Part shown: positions 7,379 through 13,971 of the stretch, in pieces
Layout of the letters: the number at the start of each line of letters is the position of its first letter
How positions within the stretch are numbered: position 1 is the stretch's first letter
Assembly (NCBI GenBank): GCA_030544185.1
Contig: JAUNRO010000014.1
Span: forward strand, 1-17,138
Direction of reading: 5' to 3'
Source: Propionibacteriaceae bacterium
GTDB lineage: Bacteria > Actinomycetota > Actinomycetes > Propionibacteriales > Propionibacteriaceae
DNA: 17,138 nt
The notes under the pieces: generated by a model
What the model was told of the DNA's origin: nothing
Seen by the model: only the letters and a program-made list of their open reading frames with translations
Databases searched by the model: none
Position numbers and translations under genes: made by a program

Positions 7379-8989
7379 TCATTCCTCTCCGGGAGTTGCG
7401 GCATAGACCCGGTCACCTTGGATCCAGGTGCCGGTGACCCGGGTGTCGATGATCGTGTCCGGATCGATGGTGAAGATGTCGTTGGCGAGGGTGATGAAGT
7501 TCGCCTCGAAGCCCGGCGCGATCTGGCCGGTGTTGCCGAAGTCCGCGAGCTTCGCGGCCCGGCTGGTATAGAGCAGGATCGCCTGCGCCACCGACACCGC
7601 CTGCTCGGCCACGATGTCCGCGCCGTTGTAGGCCCGCCGGGTCACCGCGGCCTGAATGGACATGAACGGGTTGTCCGGATCGGCCCAGGTGGTCGCCGGT
7701 GCATCGGAGGTCAGCGCGAGCGCAGGAAGGGTCTCATAGAGGTCGCGAACCATATAGGTACGCCCGAATTGGTCGGGGGTCAGATTCACCGCATAGGAGT
7801 CGTATTCGGCGAAGAAGAAGTCGACGTTGCTGGCCAGGCCGAAATTCATCGTCGCGTTCTTCAGCCGCTCATGCAGCTCCGGGCTGGTGACGCTGCCATG
7901 TTCGATCCGCACCGAGGGATAGTCGGTGAGCCACGGCTCCTCATCGGCATAGAAGTCGACCACCTCCGAGATCGCCATATCCCCCATGGCGTGGAAGGCG
8001 ATCTGGACCTTGTTGCGCCGCGCGAAATCGAGGGCGATGGCCATCGTCTCGCGGGTGACGGTGCGCATCCCGGTTTCGGTGCTGTCGCTGTAGGGGTCGC
8101 ACATCCAGGCGGTGCGATCCGACATCGCACCATCCATGAACAGCTTGATCCCGCCCACGGCGATCCGTCCGGTCAGATCGGAGGGATCGAAATCGGTCAG
8201 ACCGCTTTCGAGCAGTTTGTCGAAGTGGTAGTAGATCCGGGTGTGCTGACGGAACCCGGCCTCGGCGGCCGCACGATACTGGTCGAGCTGGGTGAACCCC
8301 TCCGGCCGGCAGAACATGTCGGTCACCGCGACGATCCCGCGGGCCGCCAAGTGGTGCGTGGTGCGGGCCAAGGACACGGCTTCGGCTGCGAATCCCGCCG
8401 ACCCTTTCGCCTTCGACACCGCCTTGTTGGCGGCGTGTTCGGTCAGTACGCCGTTCGGGGTGCCATCGGGGTCGCGGCCGAACCGCGCGGCGGGCGGATC
8501 GGGGGTTTCGGCGGTGATCCCGGCGAGTTCCAGGGCCCGGGTATTGCAGATCGCCGAGTGGCAGCACGAACGCAGCACGAAGATCGGCTGGGTGGTCGAC
8601 ACCTTGTCGAGATCGTGCCGCGTGGGCGTACGCCGTTCGGCGAGCTTGGATTCGTCATAGCCCCAGCCCTCGATCCATTGATCCGCACCGGCACCGAAGT
8701 TCGGATGGGTGCGGAGCACGTCGATCATGTCGTCGATCGACCCCACGTCCGGCACGGTGCAGGCCACGGCATCCATGGTGAGCGCGATATACGTCGGGTG
8801 GGTGTGCGCATCGATCAATCCCGGCAACACGACCGCGCCATCGAGATCCACGACCTCGGCGCCCGCCGGGATGTCCTCGACCGGACCGACCCAGGTGAAC
8901 AGACCGTCCTCCACGGCGAAGGCACGTGCGAAAGAGGTCTCATCAGTGCCCTGGAAGATCTGATCGTGCCGGTAGTAACGGGGGGTCAT
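7379..8989 (-). CDS. YtcJ-like amidohydrolase (Amidohydrolase_3 family)
   Basis: Cytoplasmic metal-dependent hydrolase of 536 residues; no signal peptide. The N-terminal beta-sandwich strand leads into GLIDAHTHP, whose H62 and H64 are the first metal ligands. Further conserved points are K282 in GIKLFMDGAMSD, H333 in FHAMGD, H364 in RIEHGSV and D429 in LTSDAPA. The C-terminus ends with the usual GQIAPGFEANFITL strand. Family members include YtcJ and N-substituted formamide deformylase, which cleave amide or formyl bonds, but specificity varies widely. The ATG at 8987-8989 overlaps the stop of the MFS gene as ATGA and has AGGAG eight bases upstream. Its place in the operon suggests hydrolysis of an amide, formyl or cyclic imide bond in a nitrogen compound that leads to ornithine; this is inference. 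Confidence 0.92.
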   Translation of the reverse strand: MTPRYYRHDQIFQGTDETSFARAFAVEDGLFTWVGPVEDIPAGAEVVDLDGAVVLPGLIDAHTHPTYIALTMDAVACTVPDVGSIDDMIDVLRTHPNFGAGADQWIEGWGYDESKLAERRTPTRHDLDKVSTTQPIFVLRSCCHSAICNTRALELAGITAETPDPPAARFGRDPDGTPNGVLTEHAANKAVSKAKGSAGFAAEAVSLARTTHHLAARGIVAVTDMFCRPEGFTQLDQYRAAAEAGFRQHTRIYYHFDKLLESGLTDFDPSDLTGRIAVGGIKLFMDGAMSDRTAWMCDPYSDSTETGMRTVTRETMAIALDFARRNKVQIAFHAMGDMAISEVVDFYADEEPWLTDYPSVRIEHGSVTSPELHERLKNATMNFGLASNVDFFFAEYDSYAVNLTPDQFGRTYMVRDLYETLPALALTSDAPATTWADPDNPFMSIQAAVTRRAYNGADIVAEQAVSVAQAILLYTSRAAKLADFGNTGQIAPGFEANFITLANDIFTIDPDTIIDTRVTGTWIQGDRVYAATPGEE

Positions 8990-10365
8990 GTCTGTGTCTC
9001 CTGACTCTTCGGAGCCCACTTGGCACGGCCACTGCGCACGGCAATGACCGAGGTCACGACGAAGCAGACGACGAGGATCGTCGCGGCCCGCATGCCGAGC
9101 GGATACTGTCCCAAGTTGCCGAGCAGACCCCACAAAGGGGCGCCCAGCGCATTGCCGGCGTAGTAGAACGCCACAGCGAGCGCGAACACGCGGCCGAACT
9201 CGCGGGGCCCCACCGCGGCGCCGATCACCAGCGGTGGGGTGACGGTCGCGTTGGAGATGCCGGCGGACATGCCGATCATCGCAGCGAACATCAGTGCCGT
9301 GCTGCTGCCATAGATCATCGACGGCATATAGAGCAGGGCGGCAATCATCAGCGCTAGGCTCACGACCATCATGCCGACGAGACCGATCTTGTCATTGAGT
9401 ACGCCCAAGAGGGGCTTCCAGAAGACCAGCGCGATCGTCCAGATCATGAACAGCGTGGAATAGAAGGCGATCTGGGCAGGGGTCCACGACGACGTGTCCC
9501 GCGGATGCTCATAGGCGGCCGTCTTGAACACGATCGACAGCACCTGGGTGACGGCCACGGCCATGCCGAACAGGAAGAACCCGATCGCGGCGATCCAGAA
9601 GGGGGCGGATCGGATGGACTCCTGATAGGTCAGGCCGGGGGGTGCTGCATTGGGATCGACTCCGGTCGCGGCCGTCCCGGCCTGCTCCGCACCATAGGGC
9701 ACCAGTCCGACGTCGGCGGGCTTGTTCGTGATGAGCAGCAGCGAGGGCACGATCACCAGCACCAGCAGGATTCCCGCCATCAACCAGACTGCCCGCCGCC
9801 AGGCGTCTGGTGCCTCGGCCATCAACGGCGGGAGCACGGCGGCCCAGACGAACCCGCCGATGCCCGTGCCCGCCAGCACGACACCGAGGACCAGCCCCTT
9901 CTTCGCGACGAACCAGGCGGTGACCAGCGCAGGCGGGATGAGCGCCATGCTCAATCCATAGCCGAGGCCGATCAGGACACCCGCCGCATAGAACATCGGG
10001 CTGCCGTTGGAGATGGCGAACACGGCGAGGCCGGCGGCGATGATGATGCTGCCGGCGATGAGCATCACCCGGGCGCCGAACTTGGCGAACAACCGGCCCG
10101 AGAAGAACATCAGCGGGATGACGATCGCCGCGGTCATCAGCGTGAAATAGATGAGGAACGCGGCGGCGCCGTTGGCCGGCGTCTGCCCGTCCTCAGCGGT
10201 ATAGAGATCGGCGACGATCGGTGCGGTCACCAGGGAGAGCCCGGACAGCACGACCGATGCCGAGATCATCACGAGCATGGTGCCGATGACGACGAGCCAG
10301 TGCCTGGTGGTCTTCTGCGGAGCTGCGGGGGCGGATTGCTCAGCGGGCAGGGTGGGGGTTGACAT
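8986..10365 (-). CDS. MFS transporter, resembling the oxalate/formate-monocarboxylate group
   Basis: Twelve-helix inner-membrane carrier of 459 residues. A hydrophilic N-tail of about 20 residues is followed by helix 1 (HWLVVIGTMLVMISASVVLSG). The loop after helix 2 (FFSGRLFAKFGARVMLIAG) is a weak form of MFS motif A, and the middle has a long cytoplasmic loop (NKPADVGLVPYGAEQAG...). FVAKKGLVLGVVLAGTGIGG recalls the glycine-rich helix 5 of monocarboxylate and oxalate:formate carriers. The ATG at 10363-10365 has CAGGAG eight bases upstream; in-frame sequence further up is a shadow of the M20 gene. It lies 16 bp after the M20 gene and overlaps the amidohydrolase start by 4 bp, so it is the operon's transporter, probably importing the compound the operon breaks down. 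Substrate unknown. Confidence 0.9.
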   Translation of the reverse strand: MSTPTLPAEQSAPAAPQKTTRHWLVVIGTMLVMISASVVLSGLSLVTAPIVADLYTAEDGQTPANGAAAFLIYFTLMTAAIVIPLMFFSGRLFAKFGARVMLIAGSIIIAAGLAVFAISNGSPMFYAAGVLIGLGYGLSMALIPPALVTAWFVAKKGLVLGVVLAGTGIGGFVWAAVLPPLMAEAPDAWRRAVWLMAGILLVLVIVPSLLLITNKPADVGLVPYGAEQAGTAATGVDPNAAPPGLTYQESIRSAPFWIAAIGFFLFGMAVAVTQVLSIVFKTAAYEHPRDTSSWTPAQIAFYSTLFMIWTIALVFWKPLLGVLNDKIGLVGMMVVSLALMIAALLYMPSMIYGSSTALMFAAMIGMSAGISNATVTPPLVIGAAVGPREFGRVFALAVAFYYAGNALGAPLWGLLGNLGQYPLGMRAATILVVCFVVTSVIAVRSGRAKWAPKSQETQT

Positions 10366-10381
10366 GGCGGACTCCTGGGTC

Positions 10382-11557
10382 CTAGGCGCCGAGTTCGTGC
10401 AGCACAATCTGCAGCTGGGTGGCGCAGCCGATGCTGAGGGTGGGGTGCTCCACCACATCGAACTTGGGATGGTGGTTGGCGAACGGCAGCCCCTGGGCCT
10501 GGTCGCCGCCATTGATGAGCACGAACGCGCCGGGGACGACGGCCGTATAGGCCGAGAAGTCCTCGCTCGCCCCCGAGGCGGGGACCACGTTGACGTTGTC
10601 CTCGCCGACCGCGATGGCGGCGGCCTTCAGCACCACCTCGACGCAGTCGTCGTCGTTGATCACCACGTCATAGGGCCGCACCCACTCGAAGCGATAGCTG
10701 CAGCCATAGGCCAGGCAGATGCCCTTCACGACCTGCTCGGCCCGCTGATAGGCGATCCGGGAGGCCTCGGTCGAGGTGGTCCGGATGGAGCAGCCGAGCT
10801 TGGCGGTGTCGGGGATGACGTTGGGTGCCTCGCCGGACTGGACCATCCCGGGGTTCACCACGACCATGTCGTTGGGATCCATGTTGCGGCCCACAATGTG
10901 ATTGAGGGCGACCACGACCTGCGCGGCGCAGACGACCGGATCGACCCCCTTGTGGGGCATCGAACCGTGGGAGCCCTGGCCCTGGATGGTCAGGAAGAAC
11001 CCGCCCGCGCTCGAGGTGGCGGCGCCACGGCTCACCGCCACCGTGCCGACGGGCCCGTTCATCACGTGGAAGCCATAGATCCGGGCGACGCCCTGCAGGA
11101 CGCCGGCCGCGACCAGGTCGCGGGCGCCGCCGGGATTCTGTTCCTCGGCGTGCTGGAAGATCAGCTTGACCGTGCCGCCGAACTGGTCACGGTTCTTGAT
11201 CAGGGCGGCGGCCGTGCCCAGCAGCATCGCCGTGTGGGCGTCATGGCCGCAGGCGTGCATCACCCCCGGGACCTTCGAGGCGAACGGCAACCCGGTCTCC
11301 TCCTGCACCGGCAGCGCGTCGGTGTCGGCGCGCAGCGCAATCATGCGGGTGGGGTCGGCGATCGTCTTCGTGCCCTGGATAACGCCCACCACCGAGGTCT
11401 TGGTGGGTTTGCTCGACTCGACGCCGAGCTGCTTCAGGGTCTTGATCAGGAAGTCCGAAGTCTCGAACTCCTTGAACGACAGCTCCGGGTTTGCGTGCAG
11501 ATGCCTGCGCCAGGCCACCACGTCATCCAGCGGCACTTCGGGAATGGTGATGCTCAT
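10382..11557 (-). CDS. M20D-family amidohydrolase (N-acyl-amino acid / hippurate hydrolase-like)
   Basis: Zinc/manganese-dependent amide hydrolase of 391 residues, normal for the M20D (AbgB, hippuricase, auxin-conjugate hydrolase) group. Metal ligands are visible as C103 and H105 in HACGHDAH, E138-E139 in FQHAEEQNPGG, H164 in GFHVMNGP and a histidine of ANHHPKFD (362-363). The dimerisation-lid region has GQGSHGSMPHKGVDPV, and SGASEDFS (328-335) is conserved near the end. Enzymes of this group release an amino acid from an N-acyl conjugate. The ATG at 11555-11557 has GGGAGA six bases upstream. It is the first gene of the operon that ends with ornithine cyclodeaminase, so an N-acyl-ornithine or N-acyl-arginine type substrate is a reasonable but unproven guess. 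It is divergent from the double AsnC-type regulator. Confidence 0.94.
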   Translation of the reverse strand: MSITIPEVPLDDVVAWRRHLHANPELSFKEFETSDFLIKTLKQLGVESSKPTKTSVVGVIQGTKTIADPTRMIALRADTDALPVQEETGLPFASKVPGVMHACGHDAHTAMLLGTAAALIKNRDQFGGTVKLIFQHAEEQNPGGARDLVAAGVLQGVARIYGFHVMNGPVGTVAVSRGAATSSAGGFFLTIQGQGSHGSMPHKGVDPVVCAAQVVVALNHIVGRNMDPNDMVVVNPGMVQSGEAPNVIPDTAKLGCSIRTTSTEASRIAYQRAEQVVKGICLAYGCSYRFEWVRPYDVVINDDDCVEVVLKAAAIAVGEDNVNVVPASGASEDFSAYTAVVPGAFVLINGGDQAQGLPFANHHPKFDVVEHPTLSIGCATQLQIVLHELGA

Positions 11558-11587
11558 GGTCGTCTCCCGTCATTGGGGCGTGCCGTT

Positions 11588-11614
11588 ATTGTGAAGGGGT
11601 CTGGACCTGCCCAA
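11588..11614 (-). promoter_or_regulatory. Weak promoter candidate for the M20D-ocd operon, with an internal dyad
   Basis: On the minus strand TTGGGC (11614-11609) and CACAAT (11593-11588) could be -35 and -10 boxes, though the 15-bp spacer is short. The spacer holds the dyad GGTCCAGACC (11598-11607; GGTC/GACC arms). A start near 11580 would leave a leader of about 25 bases. Promoter strength may depend on a regulator, which would suit a short spacer. Found by eye only. Confidence 0.25.
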
Positions 11615-11646
11615 GCGAAAACCGCACAGATTTCCCTTTGTTGCCA

Positions 11647-11664
11647 CGATTCACGCTCGAATCG
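11647..11664. promoter_or_regulatory. Inverted repeat in the divergent region before the AsnC-type gene
   Basis: CGATTCACGCTCGAATCG has perfect 6-base arms (CGATTC/GAATCG) around a 6-base centre. It lies in the 135-bp region between two divergent starts (11557 and 11693), 28 bases upstream of the regulator's ATG. Its size and place suit a dimeric regulator such as the adjacent AsnC/Lrp-type protein, possibly for autoregulation and control of the operon. Binding is inferred. Confidence 0.45.
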
Positions 11665-11692
11665 CCCAGAACCATCAACGGGGTGGAGCCCC

Positions 11693-12745
11693 ATGCACGA
11701 CGAACTCGACCTGCAGATCGCGCATCTGCTGCAGATCGATCCGCGGATCCCCTGGGTGTCCGCCGCGCGCATTCTGGGCGTGTCGGCCTCCAGCCTCGCC
11801 CGGCGCTGGGCGCGGCTCACCGACGAGGGCCTCGCCTGGATCGCGACCTATCCGAGCCCTGCAGGCAGCGGTCTCACCGCGTTCATCGACGTGCAGTGCG
11901 CGCCCGGGCGAGCCGCTGAACTCGCCACCGGCCTCTGCGAACACCCGACGATCCTGAGCCTCGACGAGTGCACCGGGCAACGCAATCTGCTGCTCACCGT
12001 GATCGTGCCCAGCCAGGACCGCCTGTCGGCGTTGCTCCTCGACACCCTCCGGACGCTGCCCGGGGTCACGGATGCGCAGTGCTCGATCGTCACGACCATG
12101 CACGCCGAGGGCAGCAGTTGGCGGGTCGACGCGTTGGATCCGGAACAGCAGCGCGCCGCTGCCGCCGGGTTGCAGCGACCCGCTGGCAGCACCACCGGTG
12201 TGCCGGACCGGGACCTGCTGCGCCTGCTGGCCACCGATGGGCGGATGAGCGTCGCCGCCCTCGCCCGGGAGCTGGGGCGACCGACCAGCACGATCCACCG
12301 GGAGCTCAACCAGTTGCGCAGCCACGGCCACGTCAGCTCCCGCTGCGATGTCGCCCCCGAGCTCTCCGGCTGGTCGATCGAGTGGTCCTGGTTCACCAAC
12401 GTGCCGCTCGGCACGAAGGCCGCGCTCGTCGACACCCTGCGCCAGCGCCCTGAGCTGCGCATGTGCGCCTCGGTCTCCGGGCGCGCCAACCTGGTGTTCA
12501 GCCTCCGGGCGCGTCACTTCGACGAGCTCGCGCAGTCCGAACGGCTGCTCGCCGCGAGCCACCCCACCCTCGTCCCGGCGGAGACGATGGTGCATCTGCG
12601 TCCCCGCAAACGCATGGGCTGGCTGCTCACCCCCGACGGCCGCACCACCGGCCACGTGATCGCACCCGACTTCGACGAGCTTCCCCAGCCCCGGCGGGAG
12701 TCACCTCACAGCGGCGCGACCGCCACCGCAGGCCCCGCCTCATAG
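11693..12745 (+). CDS. Tandem (double) AsnC/Lrp-family transcriptional regulator
   Basis: A 350-residue protein, about twice the usual Lrp length of 150-170. It contains two copies of the AsnC layout. Helix-turn-helix 1 spans about 4-50 (LDLQIAHLLQID...VSAARILGVSASSLARRWARL), with an effector-binding RAM-like region to about 145. Helix-turn-helix 2 spans about 170-215 (DRDLLRLLATDGRMSVAALARELGRPTSTIHREL), with a second RAM-like region to about 305. A low-complexity tail of about 20 residues follows. Lrp-type RAM domains bind amino acids, so an amino acid or a related compound is the likely signal. The ATG at 11693 has GGTGGAG five bases upstream; the open frame further up is a shadow of the M20D gene. 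Being divergent from the M20D-ocd operon, it is the likely local regulator. Its last 40 bases overlap the convergent hydrolase gene. Confidence 0.92.
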   Translation: MHDELDLQIAHLLQIDPRIPWVSAARILGVSASSLARRWARLTDEGLAWIATYPSPAGSGLTAFIDVQCAPGRAAELATGLCEHPTILSLDECTGQRNLLLTVIVPSQDRLSALLLDTLRTLPGVTDAQCSIVTTMHAEGSSWRVDALDPEQQRAAAAGLQRPAGSTTGVPDRDLLRLLATDGRMSVAALARELGRPTSTIHRELNQLRSHGHVSSRCDVAPELSGWSIEWSWFTNVPLGTKAALVDTLRQRPELRMCASVSGRANLVFSLRARHFDELAQSERLLAASHPTLVPAETMVHLRPRKRMGWLLTPDGRTTGHVIAPDFDELPQPRRESPHSGATATAGPAS

Positions 12746-13890
12746 GTGGCCGCACACTCCGCCTGCCGGCACTCGGTGTCCAGCATCTGCACCAGGATCC
12801 GGCCCGTGTTGTTCTTCGCCTTGAAGTGCCCGATCCCGTCCAGGTCACCGGCACTCATGTTGAACACCGCACCATCGGTGAGATCGTTGTCGACCGCCGC
12901 CGCGGGCGTACCCGTCCCGACATCCAATTGCGCCTGCACATTGTCACCGGGGGTGAACAGCGCACCCTGTGCGCATTCGGCGTATGCATCCAGCGCCCCG
13001 CAGTGCACCTGGTCATAGGCGCCGGCCGAGATCGTATAGAACGACACCTCGGGATGCTCACCAGGCATCGAGCGCAGCGAGCGCCGTCCGTCGGCGGCGG
13101 TCCAGTCGTTGTTGCCATAGCCCGCACCATCGGGATAGAAGCCGAAGATGTAGGGGTCGAACACGTTCTGCGAGCCGCAGGTCCGCGCCATCGGATTGGC
13201 GAAGCCCACGGTCCGGCACGAGCCCAGGCCCCGGATTCCGCCGGCGATGTTGACGAACCGGTCGACCCGGTCCCAGCCCTCGCCGCCCCGGGTCTCGGTG
13301 TCCCAGGTCAGGGCCGCCATCGACAGCGAGACCCCGAACGAATGCGACACGATGTTGACCTGGTCGGCGCCGGTATAGTCCCGCACCGCATCGACGAAGT
13401 CCAGGATCACCTGATAGCCGCCCGGCTCGTGATAGTTGTCCTGGGGCGAGCGCTGCTGTGCCTCGGTGAGATAGGTGAGCCCGAACAGCTCACAGCCCGA
13501 GTAGCCCGCCGCGCGGAACTCGTCATAGACCGAGTGGGGCGCGACCGGATGGTCCCCCACCGCGCCCGTCACGTCCGAATCCCAGTTCGTCGCCCGGTCG
13601 GCATTGCCGTGGACGAACACCACGGGCGTACGCTGCGGCGTGCAGTCTGCCTGACCACCGAATCCACCCACGACCCGCTCGGTCACCTCGGGCACCGTCT
13701 CGGCGAACGAGGGATCGAACTGCCGATCCGGGCTGTCGCACCGCGGGAACGTGAACGTCCCGCAGTCGAGCACGGAGGCTTCGGCCACGGGCTCCTCGCC
13801 CAGCGCGAACGCCCCCAGGCCCGCGCCCGCACCGGCCGCGAGGACCGCCGCGGGGATGATCATCTTCTTGGACCGCAGGACTGACGCCAC
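12706..13890 (-). CDS. Secreted alpha/beta hydrolase, PhaZ7-like poly(3-hydroxybutyrate) depolymerase / lipase
   Basis: Extracellular serine hydrolase of 394 residues. A basic N-terminus (LRSKK) is followed by a hydrophobic stretch (about 11-30) and a possible signal peptidase I site after AEA (36-38). The mature part follows Paucimonas lemoignei PhaZ7 as I remember it: LDCGTF, VVFVHGNAD, YSGCELFGLTYL, VDRFVNIAGGIRGL, TCGSQN, GHFKAKNNTG. The proposed triad is S184 in SHSFG (AHSMG in PhaZ7), D293 in SAGAYDQVHC and H355 in GIGHFKAK. The spacings (109 and 62) are close to PhaZ7's S136-D242-H306 (106 and 64), and several cysteines suggest disulfides. The GTG at 13888-13890 has GGGAGG eight bases upstream; an ATG nine codons later lacks one. 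Substrate could be amorphous PHB, other polyesters or lipids. It lies 81 bp after the dehydrogenase gene on the same strand. Confidence 0.9.
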   Translation of the reverse strand: MASVLRSKKMIIPAAVLAAGAGAGLGAFALGEEPVAEASVLDCGTFTFPRCDSPDRQFDPSFAETVPEVTERVVGGFGGQADCTPQRTPVVFVHGNADRATNWDSDVTGAVGDHPVAPHSVYDEFRAAGYSGCELFGLTYLTEAQQRSPQDNYHEPGGYQVILDFVDAVRDYTGADQVNIVSHSFGVSLSMAALTWDTETRGGEGWDRVDRFVNIAGGIRGLGSCRTVGFANPMARTCGSQNVFDPYIFGFYPDGAGYGNNDWTAADGRRSLRSMPGEHPEVSFYTISAGAYDQVHCGALDAYAECAQGALFTPGDNVQAQLDVGTGTPAAAVDNDLTDGAVFNMSAGDLDGIGHFKAKNNTGRILVQMLDTECRQAECAATYEAGPAVAVAPL

Positions 13891-13971
13891 GAGACCAACC
13901 TCCCAGAGCCGGGAAGGTGTTCACTATCCCAAGCGCAAGCAGCCTAGGGGGTCGCGCGGCGCGAAGGAAAA
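13891..13971. other. Gap between the dehydrogenase and hydrolase genes
   Basis: These 81 bases hold the hydrolase Shine-Dalgarno sequence (GGGAGG on the minus strand, near 13900). They also hold a GC-rich dyad TCGCGC-G-GCGCGA (13952-13964) just after the dehydrogenase stop, and a CCTAGG palindrome (13943-13948). The dyad could slow polymerase, but it has no T-run and too small a central loop to be a clear terminator. No convincing promoter was seen, so it is open whether the hydrolase has its own promoter. Confidence 0.4.

Noticed and set aside
6788..9004. 738-residue open frame on the plus strand opposite ocd, cupin and amidohydrolase genes
   Set aside because: It spans three real minus-strand genes, has no family motif and is a codon-bias shadow.
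5938..11557. Ectoine or hydroxyectoine degradation cluster (M20-type deacetylase, EutC-like cyclodeaminase homolog, AsnC-type DoeX)
   Set aside because: The combination looks similar at first, but the cyclodeaminase has the true ornithine cyclodeaminase residues (K69, R112, GGDCPGKTEL), and EutD/DoeA hydrolase and the aminotransferase and dehydrogenase partners are missing. It stays a weaker alternative.
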